DNA of 64,000 nt from Cellulomonas sp. KRMCY2. Its GTDB lineage: Bacteria > Actinomycetota > Actinomycetes > Actinomycetales > Cellulomonadaceae. Positions 1 through 8,752 of this stretch are shown piece after piece; position 1 is the stretch's first letter, and each line of letters starts with the position of its first letter. The DNA is taken from contig NZ_JAGF01000001.1 in NCBI RefSeq assembly GCF_000526515.1, positions 2,604,001-2,668,000 of the forward strand, written 5' to 3'. Below the pieces are notes generated by a model that ran no database searches, was not told where the DNA came from, and saw only the letters and a list, made by a program, of their open reading frames with translations. The position numbers and the translations under genes are program-made.

Positions 1-95
1 ACATCCTCCAGGGCTTCGAGGGTGGTCTGGACAGCGACGGGCACCGTGGCCACGAGGGCTGGCGCGCGGCCGGCCTGCCCTGGCGCCAGTCGTGA
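1..95 (+). CDS. C-terminal end of a probable rhodanese-like protein (partial)
   Basis: Only the last 30 residues are in the window, in the frame starting at base 3, ending GLPWRQS before TGA at 93-95. The ending, with a GGFEGGLD-like stretch followed by a G-W-R-A-A-G-L-P-W motif, resembles the C-terminus of the single-domain rhodanese (sulfurtransferase) that sits directly upstream of metZ in mycobacteria (Rv0390-Rv0391 type order). The stop overlaps the GTG start of metZ as GTGA, so the two are probably translationally coupled. The family call rests on a short tail plus context and is moderate at best. Confidence 0.5.
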   Translation, partial: ILQGFEGGLDSDGHRGHEGWRAAGLPWRQS

Positions 96-1390
96 GCGCG
101 CGAGCCGACGGGGGAGCGGGCGCCGCGGCCGGCGAGCCCCGACGCGTGCCCGGACCGGCCGACTGGGACGACCACCGCCTCGACCGGGAGCGCCTGCGCC
201 CGGACACGCTCGCCGTCCGGGGTGGGCTCGTGCGCACCGAGTTCGCCGAGACGTCCGAGGCCTTGTTCCTCACCCAGGGGTTCGTCTATGCGGACGCGGC
301 GGCCGCCGAGTCGGCCTTCGCCGGCGACGTCGACCGGTTCCTCTACTCGCGGTACGGCAACCCGACGGTCTCCATGTTCGAGGAGCGCCTGCGCCTGATC
401 GAGGGCGCCGAGGCCGCCTTCGCCACGGCCACCGGGATGTCAGCGGTCTTCACGTCGCTCGCCGCGCTGCTGAGCTCGGGATCACGCCTGGTGGCGTCAC
501 GTGCCCTGTTCGGCGCGACCGTCGTGATCTTCGACGAGATCTTCCCGCGGTGGGGTGTCCAGGTCGACTACGTCGACGGGCACGTGCTCTCCGACTGGGC
601 GGCCGCCCTGGCCTCGCCCGCGGACGTCGTGTTCTTCGAGACACCCTCCAACCCGATGCAGGACCTGGTCGACATCCGGGCGGTCAGCGCCCTGGCCCAC
701 GCGGCCGGCGCGGTCGTCGTCGTCGACAACGTGTTCGCCACGCCCGTCCTGTCACGGCCGCTCGAGCACGGGGCCGATGTCGTGGTGTACTCCGCGACCA
801 AGCACATCGACGGGCAGGGCAGGGTGCTGGGCGGCGCGATCCTCGGCTCCGGCGAGTACATCCACGGACCGGTGCAGAAGCTGATCCGGGCGACCGGGCC
901 GTCACTGAGCCCGTTCAACGCCTGGGTGCTGCTCAAGGGCCTCGAGACGCTCTCGTTGCGGGTCCGTCACCAGACGGCGTCTGCCCTGCACATCGCGCAG
1001 TGGCTCGAGCAGCACCCCGCGGTCGCCGACGTGCGCTACCCCTATCTGCCCTCCCACCCGCAGCACGACCTGGCGCTGGCCCAGCAGTCGGGGGGCGGGA
1101 CCGTCGTGACCTTCACCCTCGCCGTCGACGACGCGCTTGCGGCAGCGGGAGCCCGGCGTCTGGCGTTCACGGTCCTGGACGCACTGCGGGTCATCGACAT
1201 CTCCAACAACCTCGGCGATGCCAAGTCGATCGTGACCCACCCCGCCACGACCACCCACGCGAAGGTCGGCGCCGCGGCTCGCGCGGCCGTGGGTATCGGC
1301 GAGACGACGATCCGGCTGTCGGTCGGGCTCGAGGACCGCGACGACCTGATCGAGGACCTCGCCCAGGCCCTGCCTCCCGAGCGGGGCTGA
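92..1390 (+). CDS. metZ: O-succinylhomoserine sulfhydrylase (MetZ-type, Cys/Met metabolism PLP enzyme)
   Basis: A 432-residue PLP enzyme of the Cys/Met metabolism family. It is expected to replace the succinyl (or acetyl) group of an activated homoserine with sulfide, making homocysteine for methionine synthesis in the cytosol. Family marks seen are the YSRYGNPT substrate/PLP segment near residue 87, a FFETPSNP stretch, and the Schiff-base lysine in YSATKHIDGQGR near residue 232. The GTG start at 92 overlaps the upstream stop, and about 40 poorly conserved residues precede the fold. Cystathionine gamma-synthase or lyase is an alternative, but the SATKHIDGQGRVLGG form favours MetZ. Confidence 0.88.
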   Translation: MSARADGGAGAAAGEPRRVPGPADWDDHRLDRERLRPDTLAVRGGLVRTEFAETSEALFLTQGFVYADAAAAESAFAGDVDRFLYSRYGNPTVSMFEERLRLIEGAEAAFATATGMSAVFTSLAALLSSGSRLVASRALFGATVVIFDEIFPRWGVQVDYVDGHVLSDWAAALASPADVVFFETPSNPMQDLVDIRAVSALAHAAGAVVVVDNVFATPVLSRPLEHGADVVVYSATKHIDGQGRVLGGAILGSGEYIHGPVQKLIRATGPSLSPFNAWVLLKGLETLSLRVRHQTASALHIAQWLEQHPAVADVRYPYLPSHPQHDLALAQQSGGGTVVTFTLAVDDALAAAGARRLAFTVLDALRVIDISNNLGDAKSIVTHPATTTHAKVGAAARAAVGIGETTIRLSVGLEDRDDLIEDLAQALPPERG

Positions 1391-1498
1391 CAGCGCCAGC
1401 TGAGGATCGCTGGTCACCGGACGGGCGCCCGCCGAACCCTGGTGGGGTCGGCACGCATCCGGCAGGATCGTCCCCACTGCCGAAACCGGGAGGGCACG

Positions 1499-1737
1499 AT
1501 GCGGAAGATCATCTTGTGCCGGGCGGGGACATGCTCCTGGGCGGCGCGGACCTCGCCGAGAACTTCCTGGCGCTCGACCTCGTCGACGAGCTGCGGCTCT
1601 ACATCCACCCGGTCCTGATCGGGCGGGGCACACAGCTGTTCCGACCGTCGGATGCCACCGTCGACCTGCGGCTCGTCGAGACCAGGGTCTTCGGCAACGA
1701 GGTCGTCCTGCTGCGGTACGAGCGTGCTGTGCCCTGA
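1499..1737 (+). pseudogene. Remnant of a DHFR-like (RibD C-terminal domain) reductase with internal deletion
   Basis: ATG at 1499 begins MRKIIL, the typical opening of small DHFR-like RibD-C proteins, but that frame turns to nonsense at once. From about 1516 another frame encodes the conserved end of the family: a GGADL segment, LDLVDELRLYIHPVLIGRG, then a final strand to the stop at 1735-1737. About 100 middle residues, including the NADPH-binding core, are missing and the two ends are out of frame, so this looks like a deletion-made pseudogene. A short functional protein from GTG 1516 cannot be excluded but would hold only the last third of the fold. Confidence 0.65.
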
Positions 1738-1806
1738 CCGGCCCTGACCGGCCCTGACCGGCCCTGACCGGCCCTGACCGGCCCCGACCGGCCCTGACCG
1801 GCCCTG
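1731..1806. repeat. 10-bp tandem repeat, about 7.5 copies
   Basis: Seven consecutive copies of GCCCTGACCG fill 1731-1800, one with a T-to-C change, followed by a partial copy. The first copy contains the stop codon of the DHFR-like remnant. The unit is not a multiple of three and each copy carries TGA, so the array reads as non-coding slippage DNA, not as protein repeats. Confidence 0.9.
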
Positions 1807-1858
1807 TGCGGCCTGGCGCGACCCGGCGGATGTCGGAGCAGCCGTGCACAGTGTCGGG

Positions 1859-2440
1859 ATGGACGAGAAGACGACCCTGCACCGGTACCTGAGGCTTCGA
1901 CGTGCGGACCTCCTCGGCAAGCTCGACGGCCTCGGGGAGTACGACATCCGTCGGCCGTTGGTGCCGACCGGGACGAACCTGCTCGGCCTGGTCAAGCACG
2001 TGGCGAGCGTCGAGCTGGGCTACCTGGGCGACGTCTTCGGTCGGCCGAGCGGTCTGGACCTGCCCTGGTTCGCCGCCGACGCCGAGCCGGACGCCGATCT
2101 GTGGGTGACGGCGGACGAGACCAGGGAGCAGGTCGTCGAGCTGCACCGGTTCTCGGCAGCGCACGCCGACGCGACGATCGACGCGCTGGCCCTCGACGCG
2201 CGCGGTGAGGTGCCGTGGTGGCCACCCGAGCGCCGCGCCGTGACCCTGCACCAGATCCTGGTCCACCTGTGCGTCGAGGCCGCCCGCCACGCCGGGCAGG
2301 CCGACATCCTCCGCGAGCTCGTCGACGGCACGGCGGGTGACGGTCCGGACGACCCGAACGTCACCCGGCGCAGCGCCGAGCAGTGGGCCGACCACCGGGC
2401 AAGGATCGAGGCAGCGGCTCGGCAGGCGGCGCGCCGCTGA
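1859..2440 (+). CDS. DinB-superfamily protein (DUF664)
   Basis: A 193-residue protein from ATG 1859 (GTG 1844 would add five residues). It has the four-helix DinB/DUF664 layout: an N-terminal helix with LHRYLRLRRADLL, the LLGLVKHVASVELGYLGDVFG segment carrying the first metal-ligand histidine, a central helix, and HQILVHLCVEAARHAGQADILRE with the two later histidines. The family holds metal-dependent, often mycothiol- or bacillithiol-linked transferases, but the substrate here is unknown. It stands alone between a repeat array and the convergent lycopene cyclase. Confidence 0.78.
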   Translation: MDEKTTLHRYLRLRRADLLGKLDGLGEYDIRRPLVPTGTNLLGLVKHVASVELGYLGDVFGRPSGLDLPWFAADAEPDADLWVTADETREQVVELHRFSAAHADATIDALALDARGEVPWWPPERRAVTLHQILVHLCVEAARHAGQADILRELVDGTAGDGPDDPNVTRRSAEQWADHRARIEAAARQAARR

Positions 2441-2445
2441 GCAGC

Positions 2446-2490
2446 GCGATCTCACCGAGCGCGATCTCACCGAACGCGATCTCACCGAGC
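2446..2490. repeat. Three tandem copies of a 15-bp unit
   Basis: GCGATCTCACCGAGC occurs three times head to tail (2446-2460, 2461-2475 with one change, 2476-2490). It fills the space between the DUF664 stop and the lycopene cyclase stop, and the last copy overlaps the cyclase stop codon at 2482-2484. No terminator-like hairpin is evident. Confidence 0.85.
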
Positions 2491-3705
2491 AGCGTGCGCG
2501 CGACCGATGCGGCGGAGCAGGGTGCGTCCGAAGGGCGCCACCGGCAGGGTGCTGAAGAGCCGGAGCTCCTCGCGCAGGGAGGTGTCCTCGTCGAGGAACG
2601 ACAGCACGCGGTCGGGCGGGTTGGCGCCGAACAGGCTCGTGAAGACGCCGGGCAGGGACTCCGGTTCGTCGCGGACCACAGCCAGGAGCGCCGCGTCGAG
2701 CGAGCGGTGCCATCGGTCGGGCGACCGGACGTCGAACGGGTGCCCGTGGCGCACGAGCGAGCGTGCGAGGGCCGCGCTGTGCCGCTGGATGCGGTCGTAC
2801 CCGTAGCCCGTGCTCGCCTTGACCCTGCCGGCCCGGGTGCCGATCGGGACCACCGCCGACGTCGGAGCAGCCGGCGCCGTGGTGAGCAGAGGGATCGTGC
2901 CCTGCTCGGTGCCGGTGGCCCGCCACGACACCAGGCCGACCTCCTCGCGCAGGTAGCGGCCGATCGCCGCGGTGTGCTCGGGCGGGGCGGCGGTGCATCC
3001 GTCGCCCCGGGGGACGACGAATCGGGTGCGTTCGACGAGTGCGGTGCGCGGGGACGTCGGCAGCACGTACACGAACGACAGGCCGGCCGCCTGGCTGGTC
3101 CGGAAGTCCATCAGGGTCGGCGCGGCCGGCTCGAACGCATCGGTGTCGCACTCGATGCGGTGACCCACGAAGTCCAGGTGCGCCGATGTCGCGCGGTCCT
3201 GGCCCGGTGCGTCCTTCCCCGCACCGTCGAAGACCCACCGGGTCCGAACGGTGACCGACCGGGTCCTGGCACCGTCGATCAGGTCGATCGCCACCTGCGC
3301 GCCGCCGTCGTCCTCGCTGACGGCGACGACCCGGCCACGCAGCCGCCGGATCCCCGGGGCGGTCGCGAGCAGGCCGTCGGTCGCCGCCGAGAGCTGACGG
3401 CCCGTGATCGTCCGGTAGCGGTAGCGGCTCAGCGGCAGCAGGCGCGCCGTGCCGGGCCCGCGGACCCACAGGCGGTCGGCGCCGGGCGAGGCCGCGGCGT
3501 CGAGCAGGCCGTCGCCGCACGACCAGTACGCCCACGCCTGGTGGTCGATGGGCACCGAACCGTCGTCGACGACGACAGCGCGGCCCTGCCAGCCGGCCCC
3601 CGCGAGGTGGGCTGCGAGCGAGAGCCCGCTCGCCCCGGCGCCCACGATGACCGCGTCGAGACCCTCGACGAGGCCGGTCTCCCTCGGGCGAGCTCGCGGG
3701 CGCAC
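2482..3705 (-). CDS. crtY: Lycopene cyclase (CrtY/CrtL-type flavoprotein)
   Basis: A 407-residue FAD/NAD-fold lycopene cyclase, expected to close the beta-rings of lycopene in carotenoid synthesis. Family signs are the N-terminal dinucleotide motif VIVGAGASGLSLA, the DHQAWAYWS segment, WVFDGAG, LMDFRTSQ, FVYVLP and the late IGTRAGRVKASTGYGYDRIQ motif. I place the start at GTG 3705 because GGAGG lies nine bases upstream; an ATG at 3774 extends the frame by 23 uncharged-looking but unconserved residues with no such site. No other crt gene is in the window, so it must work with a pathway encoded elsewhere. CrtY versus plant-like CrtL naming is uncertain. Confidence 0.85.
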   Translation of the reverse strand: MRPRARPRETGLVEGLDAVIVGAGASGLSLAAHLAGAGWQGRAVVVDDGSVPIDHQAWAYWSCGDGLLDAAASPGADRLWVRGPGTARLLPLSRYRYRTITGRQLSAATDGLLATAPGIRRLRGRVVAVSEDDGGAQVAIDLIDGARTRSVTVRTRWVFDGAGKDAPGQDRATSAHLDFVGHRIECDTDAFEPAAPTLMDFRTSQAAGLSFVYVLPTSPRTALVERTRFVVPRGDGCTAAPPEHTAAIGRYLREEVGLVSWRATGTEQGTIPLLTTAPAAPTSAVVPIGTRAGRVKASTGYGYDRIQRHSAALARSLVRHGHPFDVRSPDRWHRSLDAALLAVVRDEPESLPGVFTSLFGANPPDRVLSFLDEDTSLREELRLFSTLPVAPFGRTLLRRIGRAHAAR

Positions 3706-4080
3706 GGCGATCGTCCTCCTGTCGTCGGAGCGGGCGTCCGCCGCTGCGTTCGAGCCGACGTCCTCGCATGCCACGGTCCCGTTCCTCGGGACTCGGGGCC
3801 AGGGTCGATCGTCCCCCGCTGCCCCCGCCGTCCGACGCGACTTCGCGCAGCGATGGCACTCGGCCGTCGACCGCGTCTATCGTTGTGTGAACAACCGTCG
3901 GACTGCCGCTCGCGCCGCATCCCGACCACGACGAATCGGGGCCGGGCCGATGCCCCTGCACACCGGGCGAGCCCGTGGACGCCGATCCGGGACGCCGAGA
4001 ACCGCCGCGTCGCACCTCGGTGCACCCGCGAGCCGGATCGCGATCGCCGGGGCGACGTCGATCGAGGGGACGGTGCGCCG
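3706..4080. promoter_or_regulatory. Divergent intergenic region with a small inverted repeat
   Basis: About 375 bases separate the divergent lycopene cyclase and c-di-GMP genes. No convincing coding pattern was seen. At 3882-3895 lies GTTGT-GTGA-ACAAC, a 5-bp inverted repeat with a 4-bp spacer, just after a TATCGT-like hexamer; it could be a MarR/TetR-type operator or chance. Confidence 0.35.
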
Positions 4081-6390
4081 GTGACCGGCGCAGGAGGTGT
4101 GCAGCGCGGTACAGCGCCGGCTGACGTCACCGGCGAGCTGAGGCGTCGCCAGTTCGCGACCCTGCTCGAGCACTCGCCGGACGCCACAGTGATCCTCGAT
4201 GCCCAGGGGCGGGTCTGCGAGTGGAACCCGGCGGCCGAGGCCCTGCTCGGTCTGCCGCGCGCCGTGGTCATCGACATCCCCGCCCGTCGCCTCGTCCCGC
4301 CCGAGTACCGGGTGCGGTTCGACGCGATGTGGGCGCAGCTCGTCGCCGGCGAGGTCGCGCCGCTGCCGGACACCCTCCGGCTGCTGCGCGATGGGGCCGA
4401 GGTGTCCGTCAGCACCCACATCGCCCCGACCAGGGCCGACGGCCACTTCGTCGGCGCGGTCGCGATCCTGCGGGACGACCAGGTCCCGGACGAGCCCGCT
4501 CAGGCCGACTCCCCGGTGGCGACGGGGGCGGCCGGCGCGGCCCGCACGGTGCCACGGCTCGGCATCCTCGAACGTGACGAGCTGACCGGGCTGCCGGGTC
4601 GCCGTCGTCTCCAGCACCGCCTCGCTGAGCCGGTGGCGTCCGGGGTGACCCGCGGGGTCGCGGTCGTGGACGTCGATGCGTTCGCGCTGGTCAACGAGGC
4701 GTACGGCCCGGACGCGGGGGACGCCGTCCTGAGCGAGCTCGCCAGGCGCCTCGTGGCGGTGGCGGGCATCGCCGACCTGGGGCGCTGGCAGGCCGACACG
4801 TTCGTGCTGATCGTGGACGTCGAGGACTCGGCCGCCGTGCTGGAGGCGCTGAGCGAGCGGGTCACGGCGGTGCTCGACGAGCCCTTCCAGGTGGGCGCCG
4901 AGAGCCTGCGCCTGAGCGTGAGCATGGGCATGGTCACCAGTGAGCTCGCGCCGGACGCCGATCTGCTCGCGGCCGCCACGGACGCGTTGCGGGTCGCGAA
5001 GAGCTCGGGTCGGGATCGAGGAGTCTGGTTCAGCGAGGCGCTGCGGACGACCTCCGCCGGCGGCTTCCGGCTGGCCAACGACCTGCATCGCGGGATCCAG
5101 CAGGGCGAGCTACGGCTGCACTTCCAGCCCATCCTGGAGCTCGCGACCAACCATGTCGTCGGGGTGGAGGCTCTGGTCCGCTGGGAGCGGCCGGGCGTCG
5201 GCCTGCTCAACCCGGTGTCGTTCATCGACGTCGCCGAGCGCACCGGGCAGATCGTGCTGCTGGGAGCCTGGGTGGCGCGGCAGGCGTGCCTCGTCGCAGC
5301 GGAGCTCGTGCGATTCGCGGGCGGACCGCGCAGCGTGAGCGTCAACGTCTCCGCCCGGCAGCTCAGCGACCCCGATCTGGTCGAGATGTTGCGTGCCGCG
5401 CTCCAGGAGAGCGGATGTGCGCCGTCGATGATCATCATCGAGGTCACCGAGAGCGCCCTGACGTACGACCTGGGAGCGGCGACGGCCACCCTGGAGGCCG
5501 TCAAGGCGCTGGGCGTCGGTCTCGACCTCGACGACTTCGGCACCGGGTACTCGTCCCTGCTGTACCTCAAGCACTTCCCGGTGGATCGCATCAAGATCGA
5601 CCAGTCCTTCGTGGCAGGTCTCGGCTCCGACTACGCCGACACCGCGATCGTCGCCTCGACGATCGCGCTGGCGCACAGCATCGGGATCCAGGCGGTGGCC
5701 GAGGGTGTCGAGACCGCCGAGCAGCTCGCCATGCTGCGTCAGATGGGTTGCGACTTCGCCCAGGGCTACTACCTCAGTCGCCCGCTCGGCCTCGAGCCGC
5801 TGCACGAGTGGCTGACGGCGCACGTCCCGTCGGTGGTCGAGCCCGTCGTGCCATCCACCGTCGGCACCGTCGGCACCGTCGGCGCCGACGGCGGACCGTC
5901 GTCGACGAGTGTGCCTGCGGAGCCGGCCGACGGGCGCGACCGGGTGGCCGACCTGCGGGACGCGGTGGCCGACCGTCGAGACGACGTCGGTGACCTGCGC
6001 GACCGGCGTGCGGACGCGCGGGACGCGGTTGCCGACGTGCGCGACGCGATCGCCGACGTCCGCGACGACGTGGCCGGCGAGCGGGACCGGATGGTCGACG
6101 GTCCGGACGATGCGGACGGTGGTCCGGGGACGCCGCACACGATGGGCCGCGCCGCCCGTTCGACGCTCGCGCGGTGGGATGCGCAGTCCGACCGGACGAG
6201 TGCGTCGGAGGACCGGGACGCGGAGGCGAGCGGGCGGGCGCAGGACGAGCGCCATCGCGACGCGGCCCAGCGAGATCGCCGGAGCACGGCGAGCGGCCGG
6301 GCACAGGCGGAGTCCGACCGCGACGCGACGGACGGCGGGCGCGACGCGACAGACAGCGACCGCGACCCGGCGACGGGAGCGGGGGAGTAG
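4081..6390 (+). CDS. PAS-GGDEF-EAL cyclic-di-GMP protein with Asp/Arg-rich repeat tail
   Basis: About 769 residues. A PAS domain (roughly 20-130) is followed by a GGDEF-type domain (from RDELTGLPGRR near 164) in which the catalytic GGDEF motif reads RWQADTF, so diguanylate cyclase activity is probably lost. The EAL domain is intact: GVEALVRW near 361, NVSARQL, EVTESAL, DDFGTGYSS near 484 and AEGVETAEQ, so c-di-GMP phosphodiesterase activity is likely. The last 185 residues are hydrophilic, with heptad-like RDAVADVRD repeats and then RD/SGRAQ repeats, probably coiled-coil or disordered. GTG 4081 is preceded by GAGGGG and lies just before the PAS; the open frame further upstream lacks coding character. 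No membrane segments were seen. Confidence 0.85.
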   Translation: MTGAGGVQRGTAPADVTGELRRRQFATLLEHSPDATVILDAQGRVCEWNPAAEALLGLPRAVVIDIPARRLVPPEYRVRFDAMWAQLVAGEVAPLPDTLRLLRDGAEVSVSTHIAPTRADGHFVGAVAILRDDQVPDEPAQADSPVATGAAGAARTVPRLGILERDELTGLPGRRRLQHRLAEPVASGVTRGVAVVDVDAFALVNEAYGPDAGDAVLSELARRLVAVAGIADLGRWQADTFVLIVDVEDSAAVLEALSERVTAVLDEPFQVGAESLRLSVSMGMVTSELAPDADLLAAATDALRVAKSSGRDRGVWFSEALRTTSAGGFRLANDLHRGIQQGELRLHFQPILELATNHVVGVEALVRWERPGVGLLNPVSFIDVAERTGQIVLLGAWVARQACLVAAELVRFAGGPRSVSVNVSARQLSDPDLVEMLRAALQESGCAPSMIIIEVTESALTYDLGAATATLEAVKALGVGLDLDDFGTGYSSLLYLKHFPVDRIKIDQSFVAGLGSDYADTAIVASTIALAHSIGIQAVAEGVETAEQLAMLRQMGCDFAQGYYLSRPLGLEPLHEWLTAHVPSVVEPVVPSTVGTVGTVGADGGPSSTSVPAEPADGRDRVADLRDAVADRRDDVGDLRDRRADARDAVADVRDAIADVRDDVAGERDRMVDGPDDADGGPGTPHTMGRAARSTLARWDAQSDRTSASEDRDAEASGRAQDERHRDAAQRDRRSTASGRAQAESDRDATDGGRDATDSDRDPATGAGE

Positions 6391-6416
6391 GTGGACGGCG
6401 GCGCGAGGGCCGCGCG

Positions 6417-7010
6417 TCAGGTCGGCCAGCGTCCGCCGATGGCGACCGCGCGAGCACCAGCCGCGAGGTAGTCGCTGCGGGTGTCCAGACGCATCCCGCC
6501 GGTGCACACGACGTTGAGCCCAGGGAACGGGCCGAGCATCGCCGTGACCCAGGCGGGACCGAGCACCGAGGCAGGGAAGGCCTTGACCCAGCGGAGTCCG
6601 AGCTTCCAGGCGAGACCGACCTCGGTCGCGGTGGCGACGCCGGGAAGGTGGAGCAGGCCGAGACGCTCGCAGGCGAGCGAGATCTCGGCATCGATCCCGG
6701 GAGAGACGCAGAACGTCCCGCCGATCTCGGCGACGGTCTCCACCTGTCGGACCGTCAGGACGGTTCCCGCACCGACGAACGTGCCGCGCTCGTGGCCGGC
6801 AGCGACGGCGGCCCGTAGCGACGCGAACGCCGCGGGGCTCTGCACAGGGACCTCGACCAGGCCGGCGCCGCGGTCCCAGGCCACGCCGCAGGCCCGCACC
6901 GTCTCGGCAGGGTCCAGGTCACGGAAGATCCCCATGAGTCCGGAGGTGCCGAGGTGCGTCTCGAAGAACGCGGAGGTCGCTGCGATGTGCTCGAGCGAGA
7001 GCCTCGTCAT
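6417..7010 (-). CDS. dgoA: 2-dehydro-3-deoxy-6-phosphogalactonate/gluconate aldolase (class I)
   Basis: A 197-residue KDPG/KDPGal aldolase. It splits the phosphorylated 2-keto-3-deoxy sugar acid into pyruvate and glyceraldehyde 3-phosphate. The Schiff-base lysine is in WVKAFPAS (K143), the catalytic glutamate in LVEVPVQSP (E53), and the phosphate loop includes CTGGM. The ATG at 7010 overlaps the IclR stop as ATGA, marking it as the last gene of the kinase-regulator-aldolase operon. With dgoD divergent next door, the galactonate substrate (KDPGal) is favoured over KDPG. Confidence 0.85.
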   Translation of the reverse strand: MTRLSLEHIAATSAFFETHLGTSGLMGIFRDLDPAETVRACGVAWDRGAGLVEVPVQSPAAFASLRAAVAAGHERGTFVGAGTVLTVRQVETVAEIGGTFCVSPGIDAEISLACERLGLLHLPGVATATEVGLAWKLGLRWVKAFPASVLGPAWVTAMLGPFPGLNVVCTGGMRLDTRSDYLAAGARAVAIGGRWPT

Positions 7011-7756
7011 GCCGGCGCCTGCCACCCGAGCTCGCGCGAGATGACGTCGGCGACCTCCTTGAACGCGGTCAGGTTGCGTCGCAGCTCGGGGAGCGGGGCG
7101 ACAGCCTTGAGCGCGGTCACCGACATGCCACCGCAGACCTTGCCGCGTGAGTCGAAGATGGGCAGCGCGACACAGTTGATGTAGTCCTCCTTCTCGCCGT
7201 CGTCCTCGGCCCAGCCGCGGGCGCGGGTGAGCGCGAGCTCCTCGTCGAGCCGGGCCGGCGCGATGATCGTCGTCGGCGTGAAGCGGGTGAAGGTGATCTT
7301 CTTCTCGAGGCGCTGACGGGTGCTGTCGTCGAGGTTCGCGAGGATCGCCTTGGCGACGCCCGCGGTGTGCAGGTCCACGGCGAGACCGACCCGCGAGCCC
7401 ATCGACACCGGACCGCCGCCCTCGATCTTGTCGATGTACCGGATCTCGTCACCGTCGAGCTGTGCGAGGTGCACCGTGTGGCCGTACTGGTCGACGAGTG
7501 CCTGCAGGTGGCGGTGCGCCACGGTGCGCAGCTCCAGGTCGTCCAGCGAGGTGCTCGCGAGCGAGATCAGGCCGAAGCCCACCTTGTACCGACCACCGGC
7601 CTCCTGCCGGGCGAAGCCCTCCTCCACGAGGGTCTGGAGGAGGCGCAGCGCGGTGGACTTGTGCACCTCGAGGTGCTCGGTGACCTCGGTCAGCGTGCGC
7701 GGCTTGGCTGCGATGAACCGGATGATCTCGATGGCCCGAGAGACGGTCTGCGACAC
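7007..7756 (-). CDS. IclR-family transcriptional regulator of the sugar-acid locus
   Basis: A 249-residue IclR regulator: an N-terminal winged helix (about 1-65, with TLTEVTEHLEVHKSTALRLLQ as the recognition region) and a C-terminal effector domain with GSRVGLAVDLHTAGVAKAILA and a late GWAEDDGEKEDYINCVALPIF segment. The GTG start at 7756 has a GAGAGGAG site about seven bases upstream. It lies 12 bases after the kinase gene and overlaps the aldolase gene. It most likely represses both divergent operons through the two matching palindromes at 8757-8771 and 8906-8920, with a sugar acid or keto-deoxy intermediate as inducer (inference). Confidence 0.88.
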   Translation of the reverse strand: MSQTVSRAIEIIRFIAAKPRTLTEVTEHLEVHKSTALRLLQTLVEEGFARQEAGGRYKVGFGLISLASTSLDDLELRTVAHRHLQALVDQYGHTVHLAQLDGDEIRYIDKIEGGGPVSMGSRVGLAVDLHTAGVAKAILANLDDSTRQRLEKKITFTRFTPTTIIAPARLDEELALTRARGWAEDDGEKEDYINCVALPIFDSRGKVCGGMSVTALKAVAPLPELRRNLTAFKEVADVISRELGWQAPA

Positions 7757-7768
7757 GATCGGCTCCTC

Positions 7769-8728
7769 TCACTCTGCAGACGGCTGGTGGACACGACCGA
7801 CGGACTGGGGCCCCACCCCGAGCGAGGCGGGCAGATCCGTGTCGTCGAAGGTGGTCTGGAGGACGTGTCCCGCGATCGCATGCCCGAGCACCAGGCGCTG
7901 CCGGGGATCCGCCCCGCGAAGCAGTCCGCTGAGCCATCCGGCGGCGAAGGCGTCGCCCGCACCGACCGGCTCGACGACCGCGACGGTCGCCGGGGTCTCC
8001 TGGAGCACCCCTTCGGGTCCGAAGCTGATGGCACCGTGTGACGAGTTCTTGACCACGAGGACCTTCGGCTCGGGGAGGAGTGCACGGACCTGCGGGGCGC
8101 TCGTGACGTTCCAGAGGGACGTGGCCTCATCGAGCCCCACGAAGACTACGTCCGCCGAGGCCGCAAGCTCACGCATGACATCGCCGGCGTTCGAGTCCCG
8201 CCAGAGGCCGGGACGGTAGTTCACGTCGAAGCTCACGCACGGTGTCGCCACTGCGCGATCGATGAGGAGGCGCCGCATCGCCTCGTGGCAGTCGTCGGAG
8301 AGCGCCGGCGTGATGCCGGAGAGGTGCAGCACCGCGGGCTCGATCCCGCGGAGGGACTCGACGTAGGTGGTGTCCATCTGCGAGGCCGCGCTGCCGGTCC
8401 GGTAGTAGTACACCCGGGTCCCGTCGGGCGATGCGTCCTTGAAGTAGACGCCCGTGGGTGCGCCCGGGACCGTGCGGACGTGCTCGACGCCGACGCCGAC
8501 GTCCTCGAGGTAGGAGAGCACGAGGGACCCGAACGGATCGGCACCGAGAAGCCCGGCCCACTCGACGCAGTGCCCCAGGCGTGCGAGGTGAACAGCGACG
8601 TTGGCCTCTGCCCCGCCCGGACGGAGCATGAAGCTCGTCTCGGCACTGATCGCCCCCGGCGTCGGTGAAGCGACCATGACCATCGTCTCGCCGACAGTCA
8701 GGGCCTCAGGACCCTTCTTCCGCTGCAT
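7769..8728 (-). CDS. kdgK: PfkB-family kinase, probable 2-keto-3-deoxy-galactonate/gluconate kinase
   Basis: A 319-residue ribokinase/PfkB kinase. The N-terminal signature region reads GGAEANVAVHLARLG and the C-terminal ATP/anion-hole signature VGAGDAFAAGW carries the catalytic aspartate. Other KDG-kinase-like features are the YYYRTGSAAS and SFDVNYRPGLW stretches. It would phosphorylate the product of DgoD before cleavage by the aldolase. Start ATG 8728 is preceded by CCGGAG five bases away; the frame is open up to 8920 but reads as promoter DNA. Substrate assignment rests on the neighbours. Confidence 0.85.
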   Translation of the reverse strand: MQRKKGPEALTVGETMVMVASPTPGAISAETSFMLRPGGAEANVAVHLARLGHCVEWAGLLGADPFGSLVLSYLEDVGVGVEHVRTVPGAPTGVYFKDASPDGTRVYYYRTGSAASQMDTTYVESLRGIEPAVLHLSGITPALSDDCHEAMRRLLIDRAVATPCVSFDVNYRPGLWRDSNAGDVMRELAASADVVFVGLDEATSLWNVTSAPQVRALLPEPKVLVVKNSSHGAISFGPEGVLQETPATVAVVEPVGAGDAFAAGWLSGLLRGADPRQRLVLGHAIAGHVLQTTFDDTDLPASLGVGPQSVGRVHQPSAE

Positions 8729-8752
8729 GTGCACTCCGGAGCTCGCGTACCG

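Noticed and set aside
1731-1806. Possible CRISPR-like array
   Set aside because: The units are only 10 bp and directly adjacent, with no spacers, so it is a simple tandem repeat.
902-4015. 1037-codon minus-strand open frame
   Set aside because: It spans metZ antisense, repeats and the lycopene cyclase in the wrong frame, with no recognisable domain.
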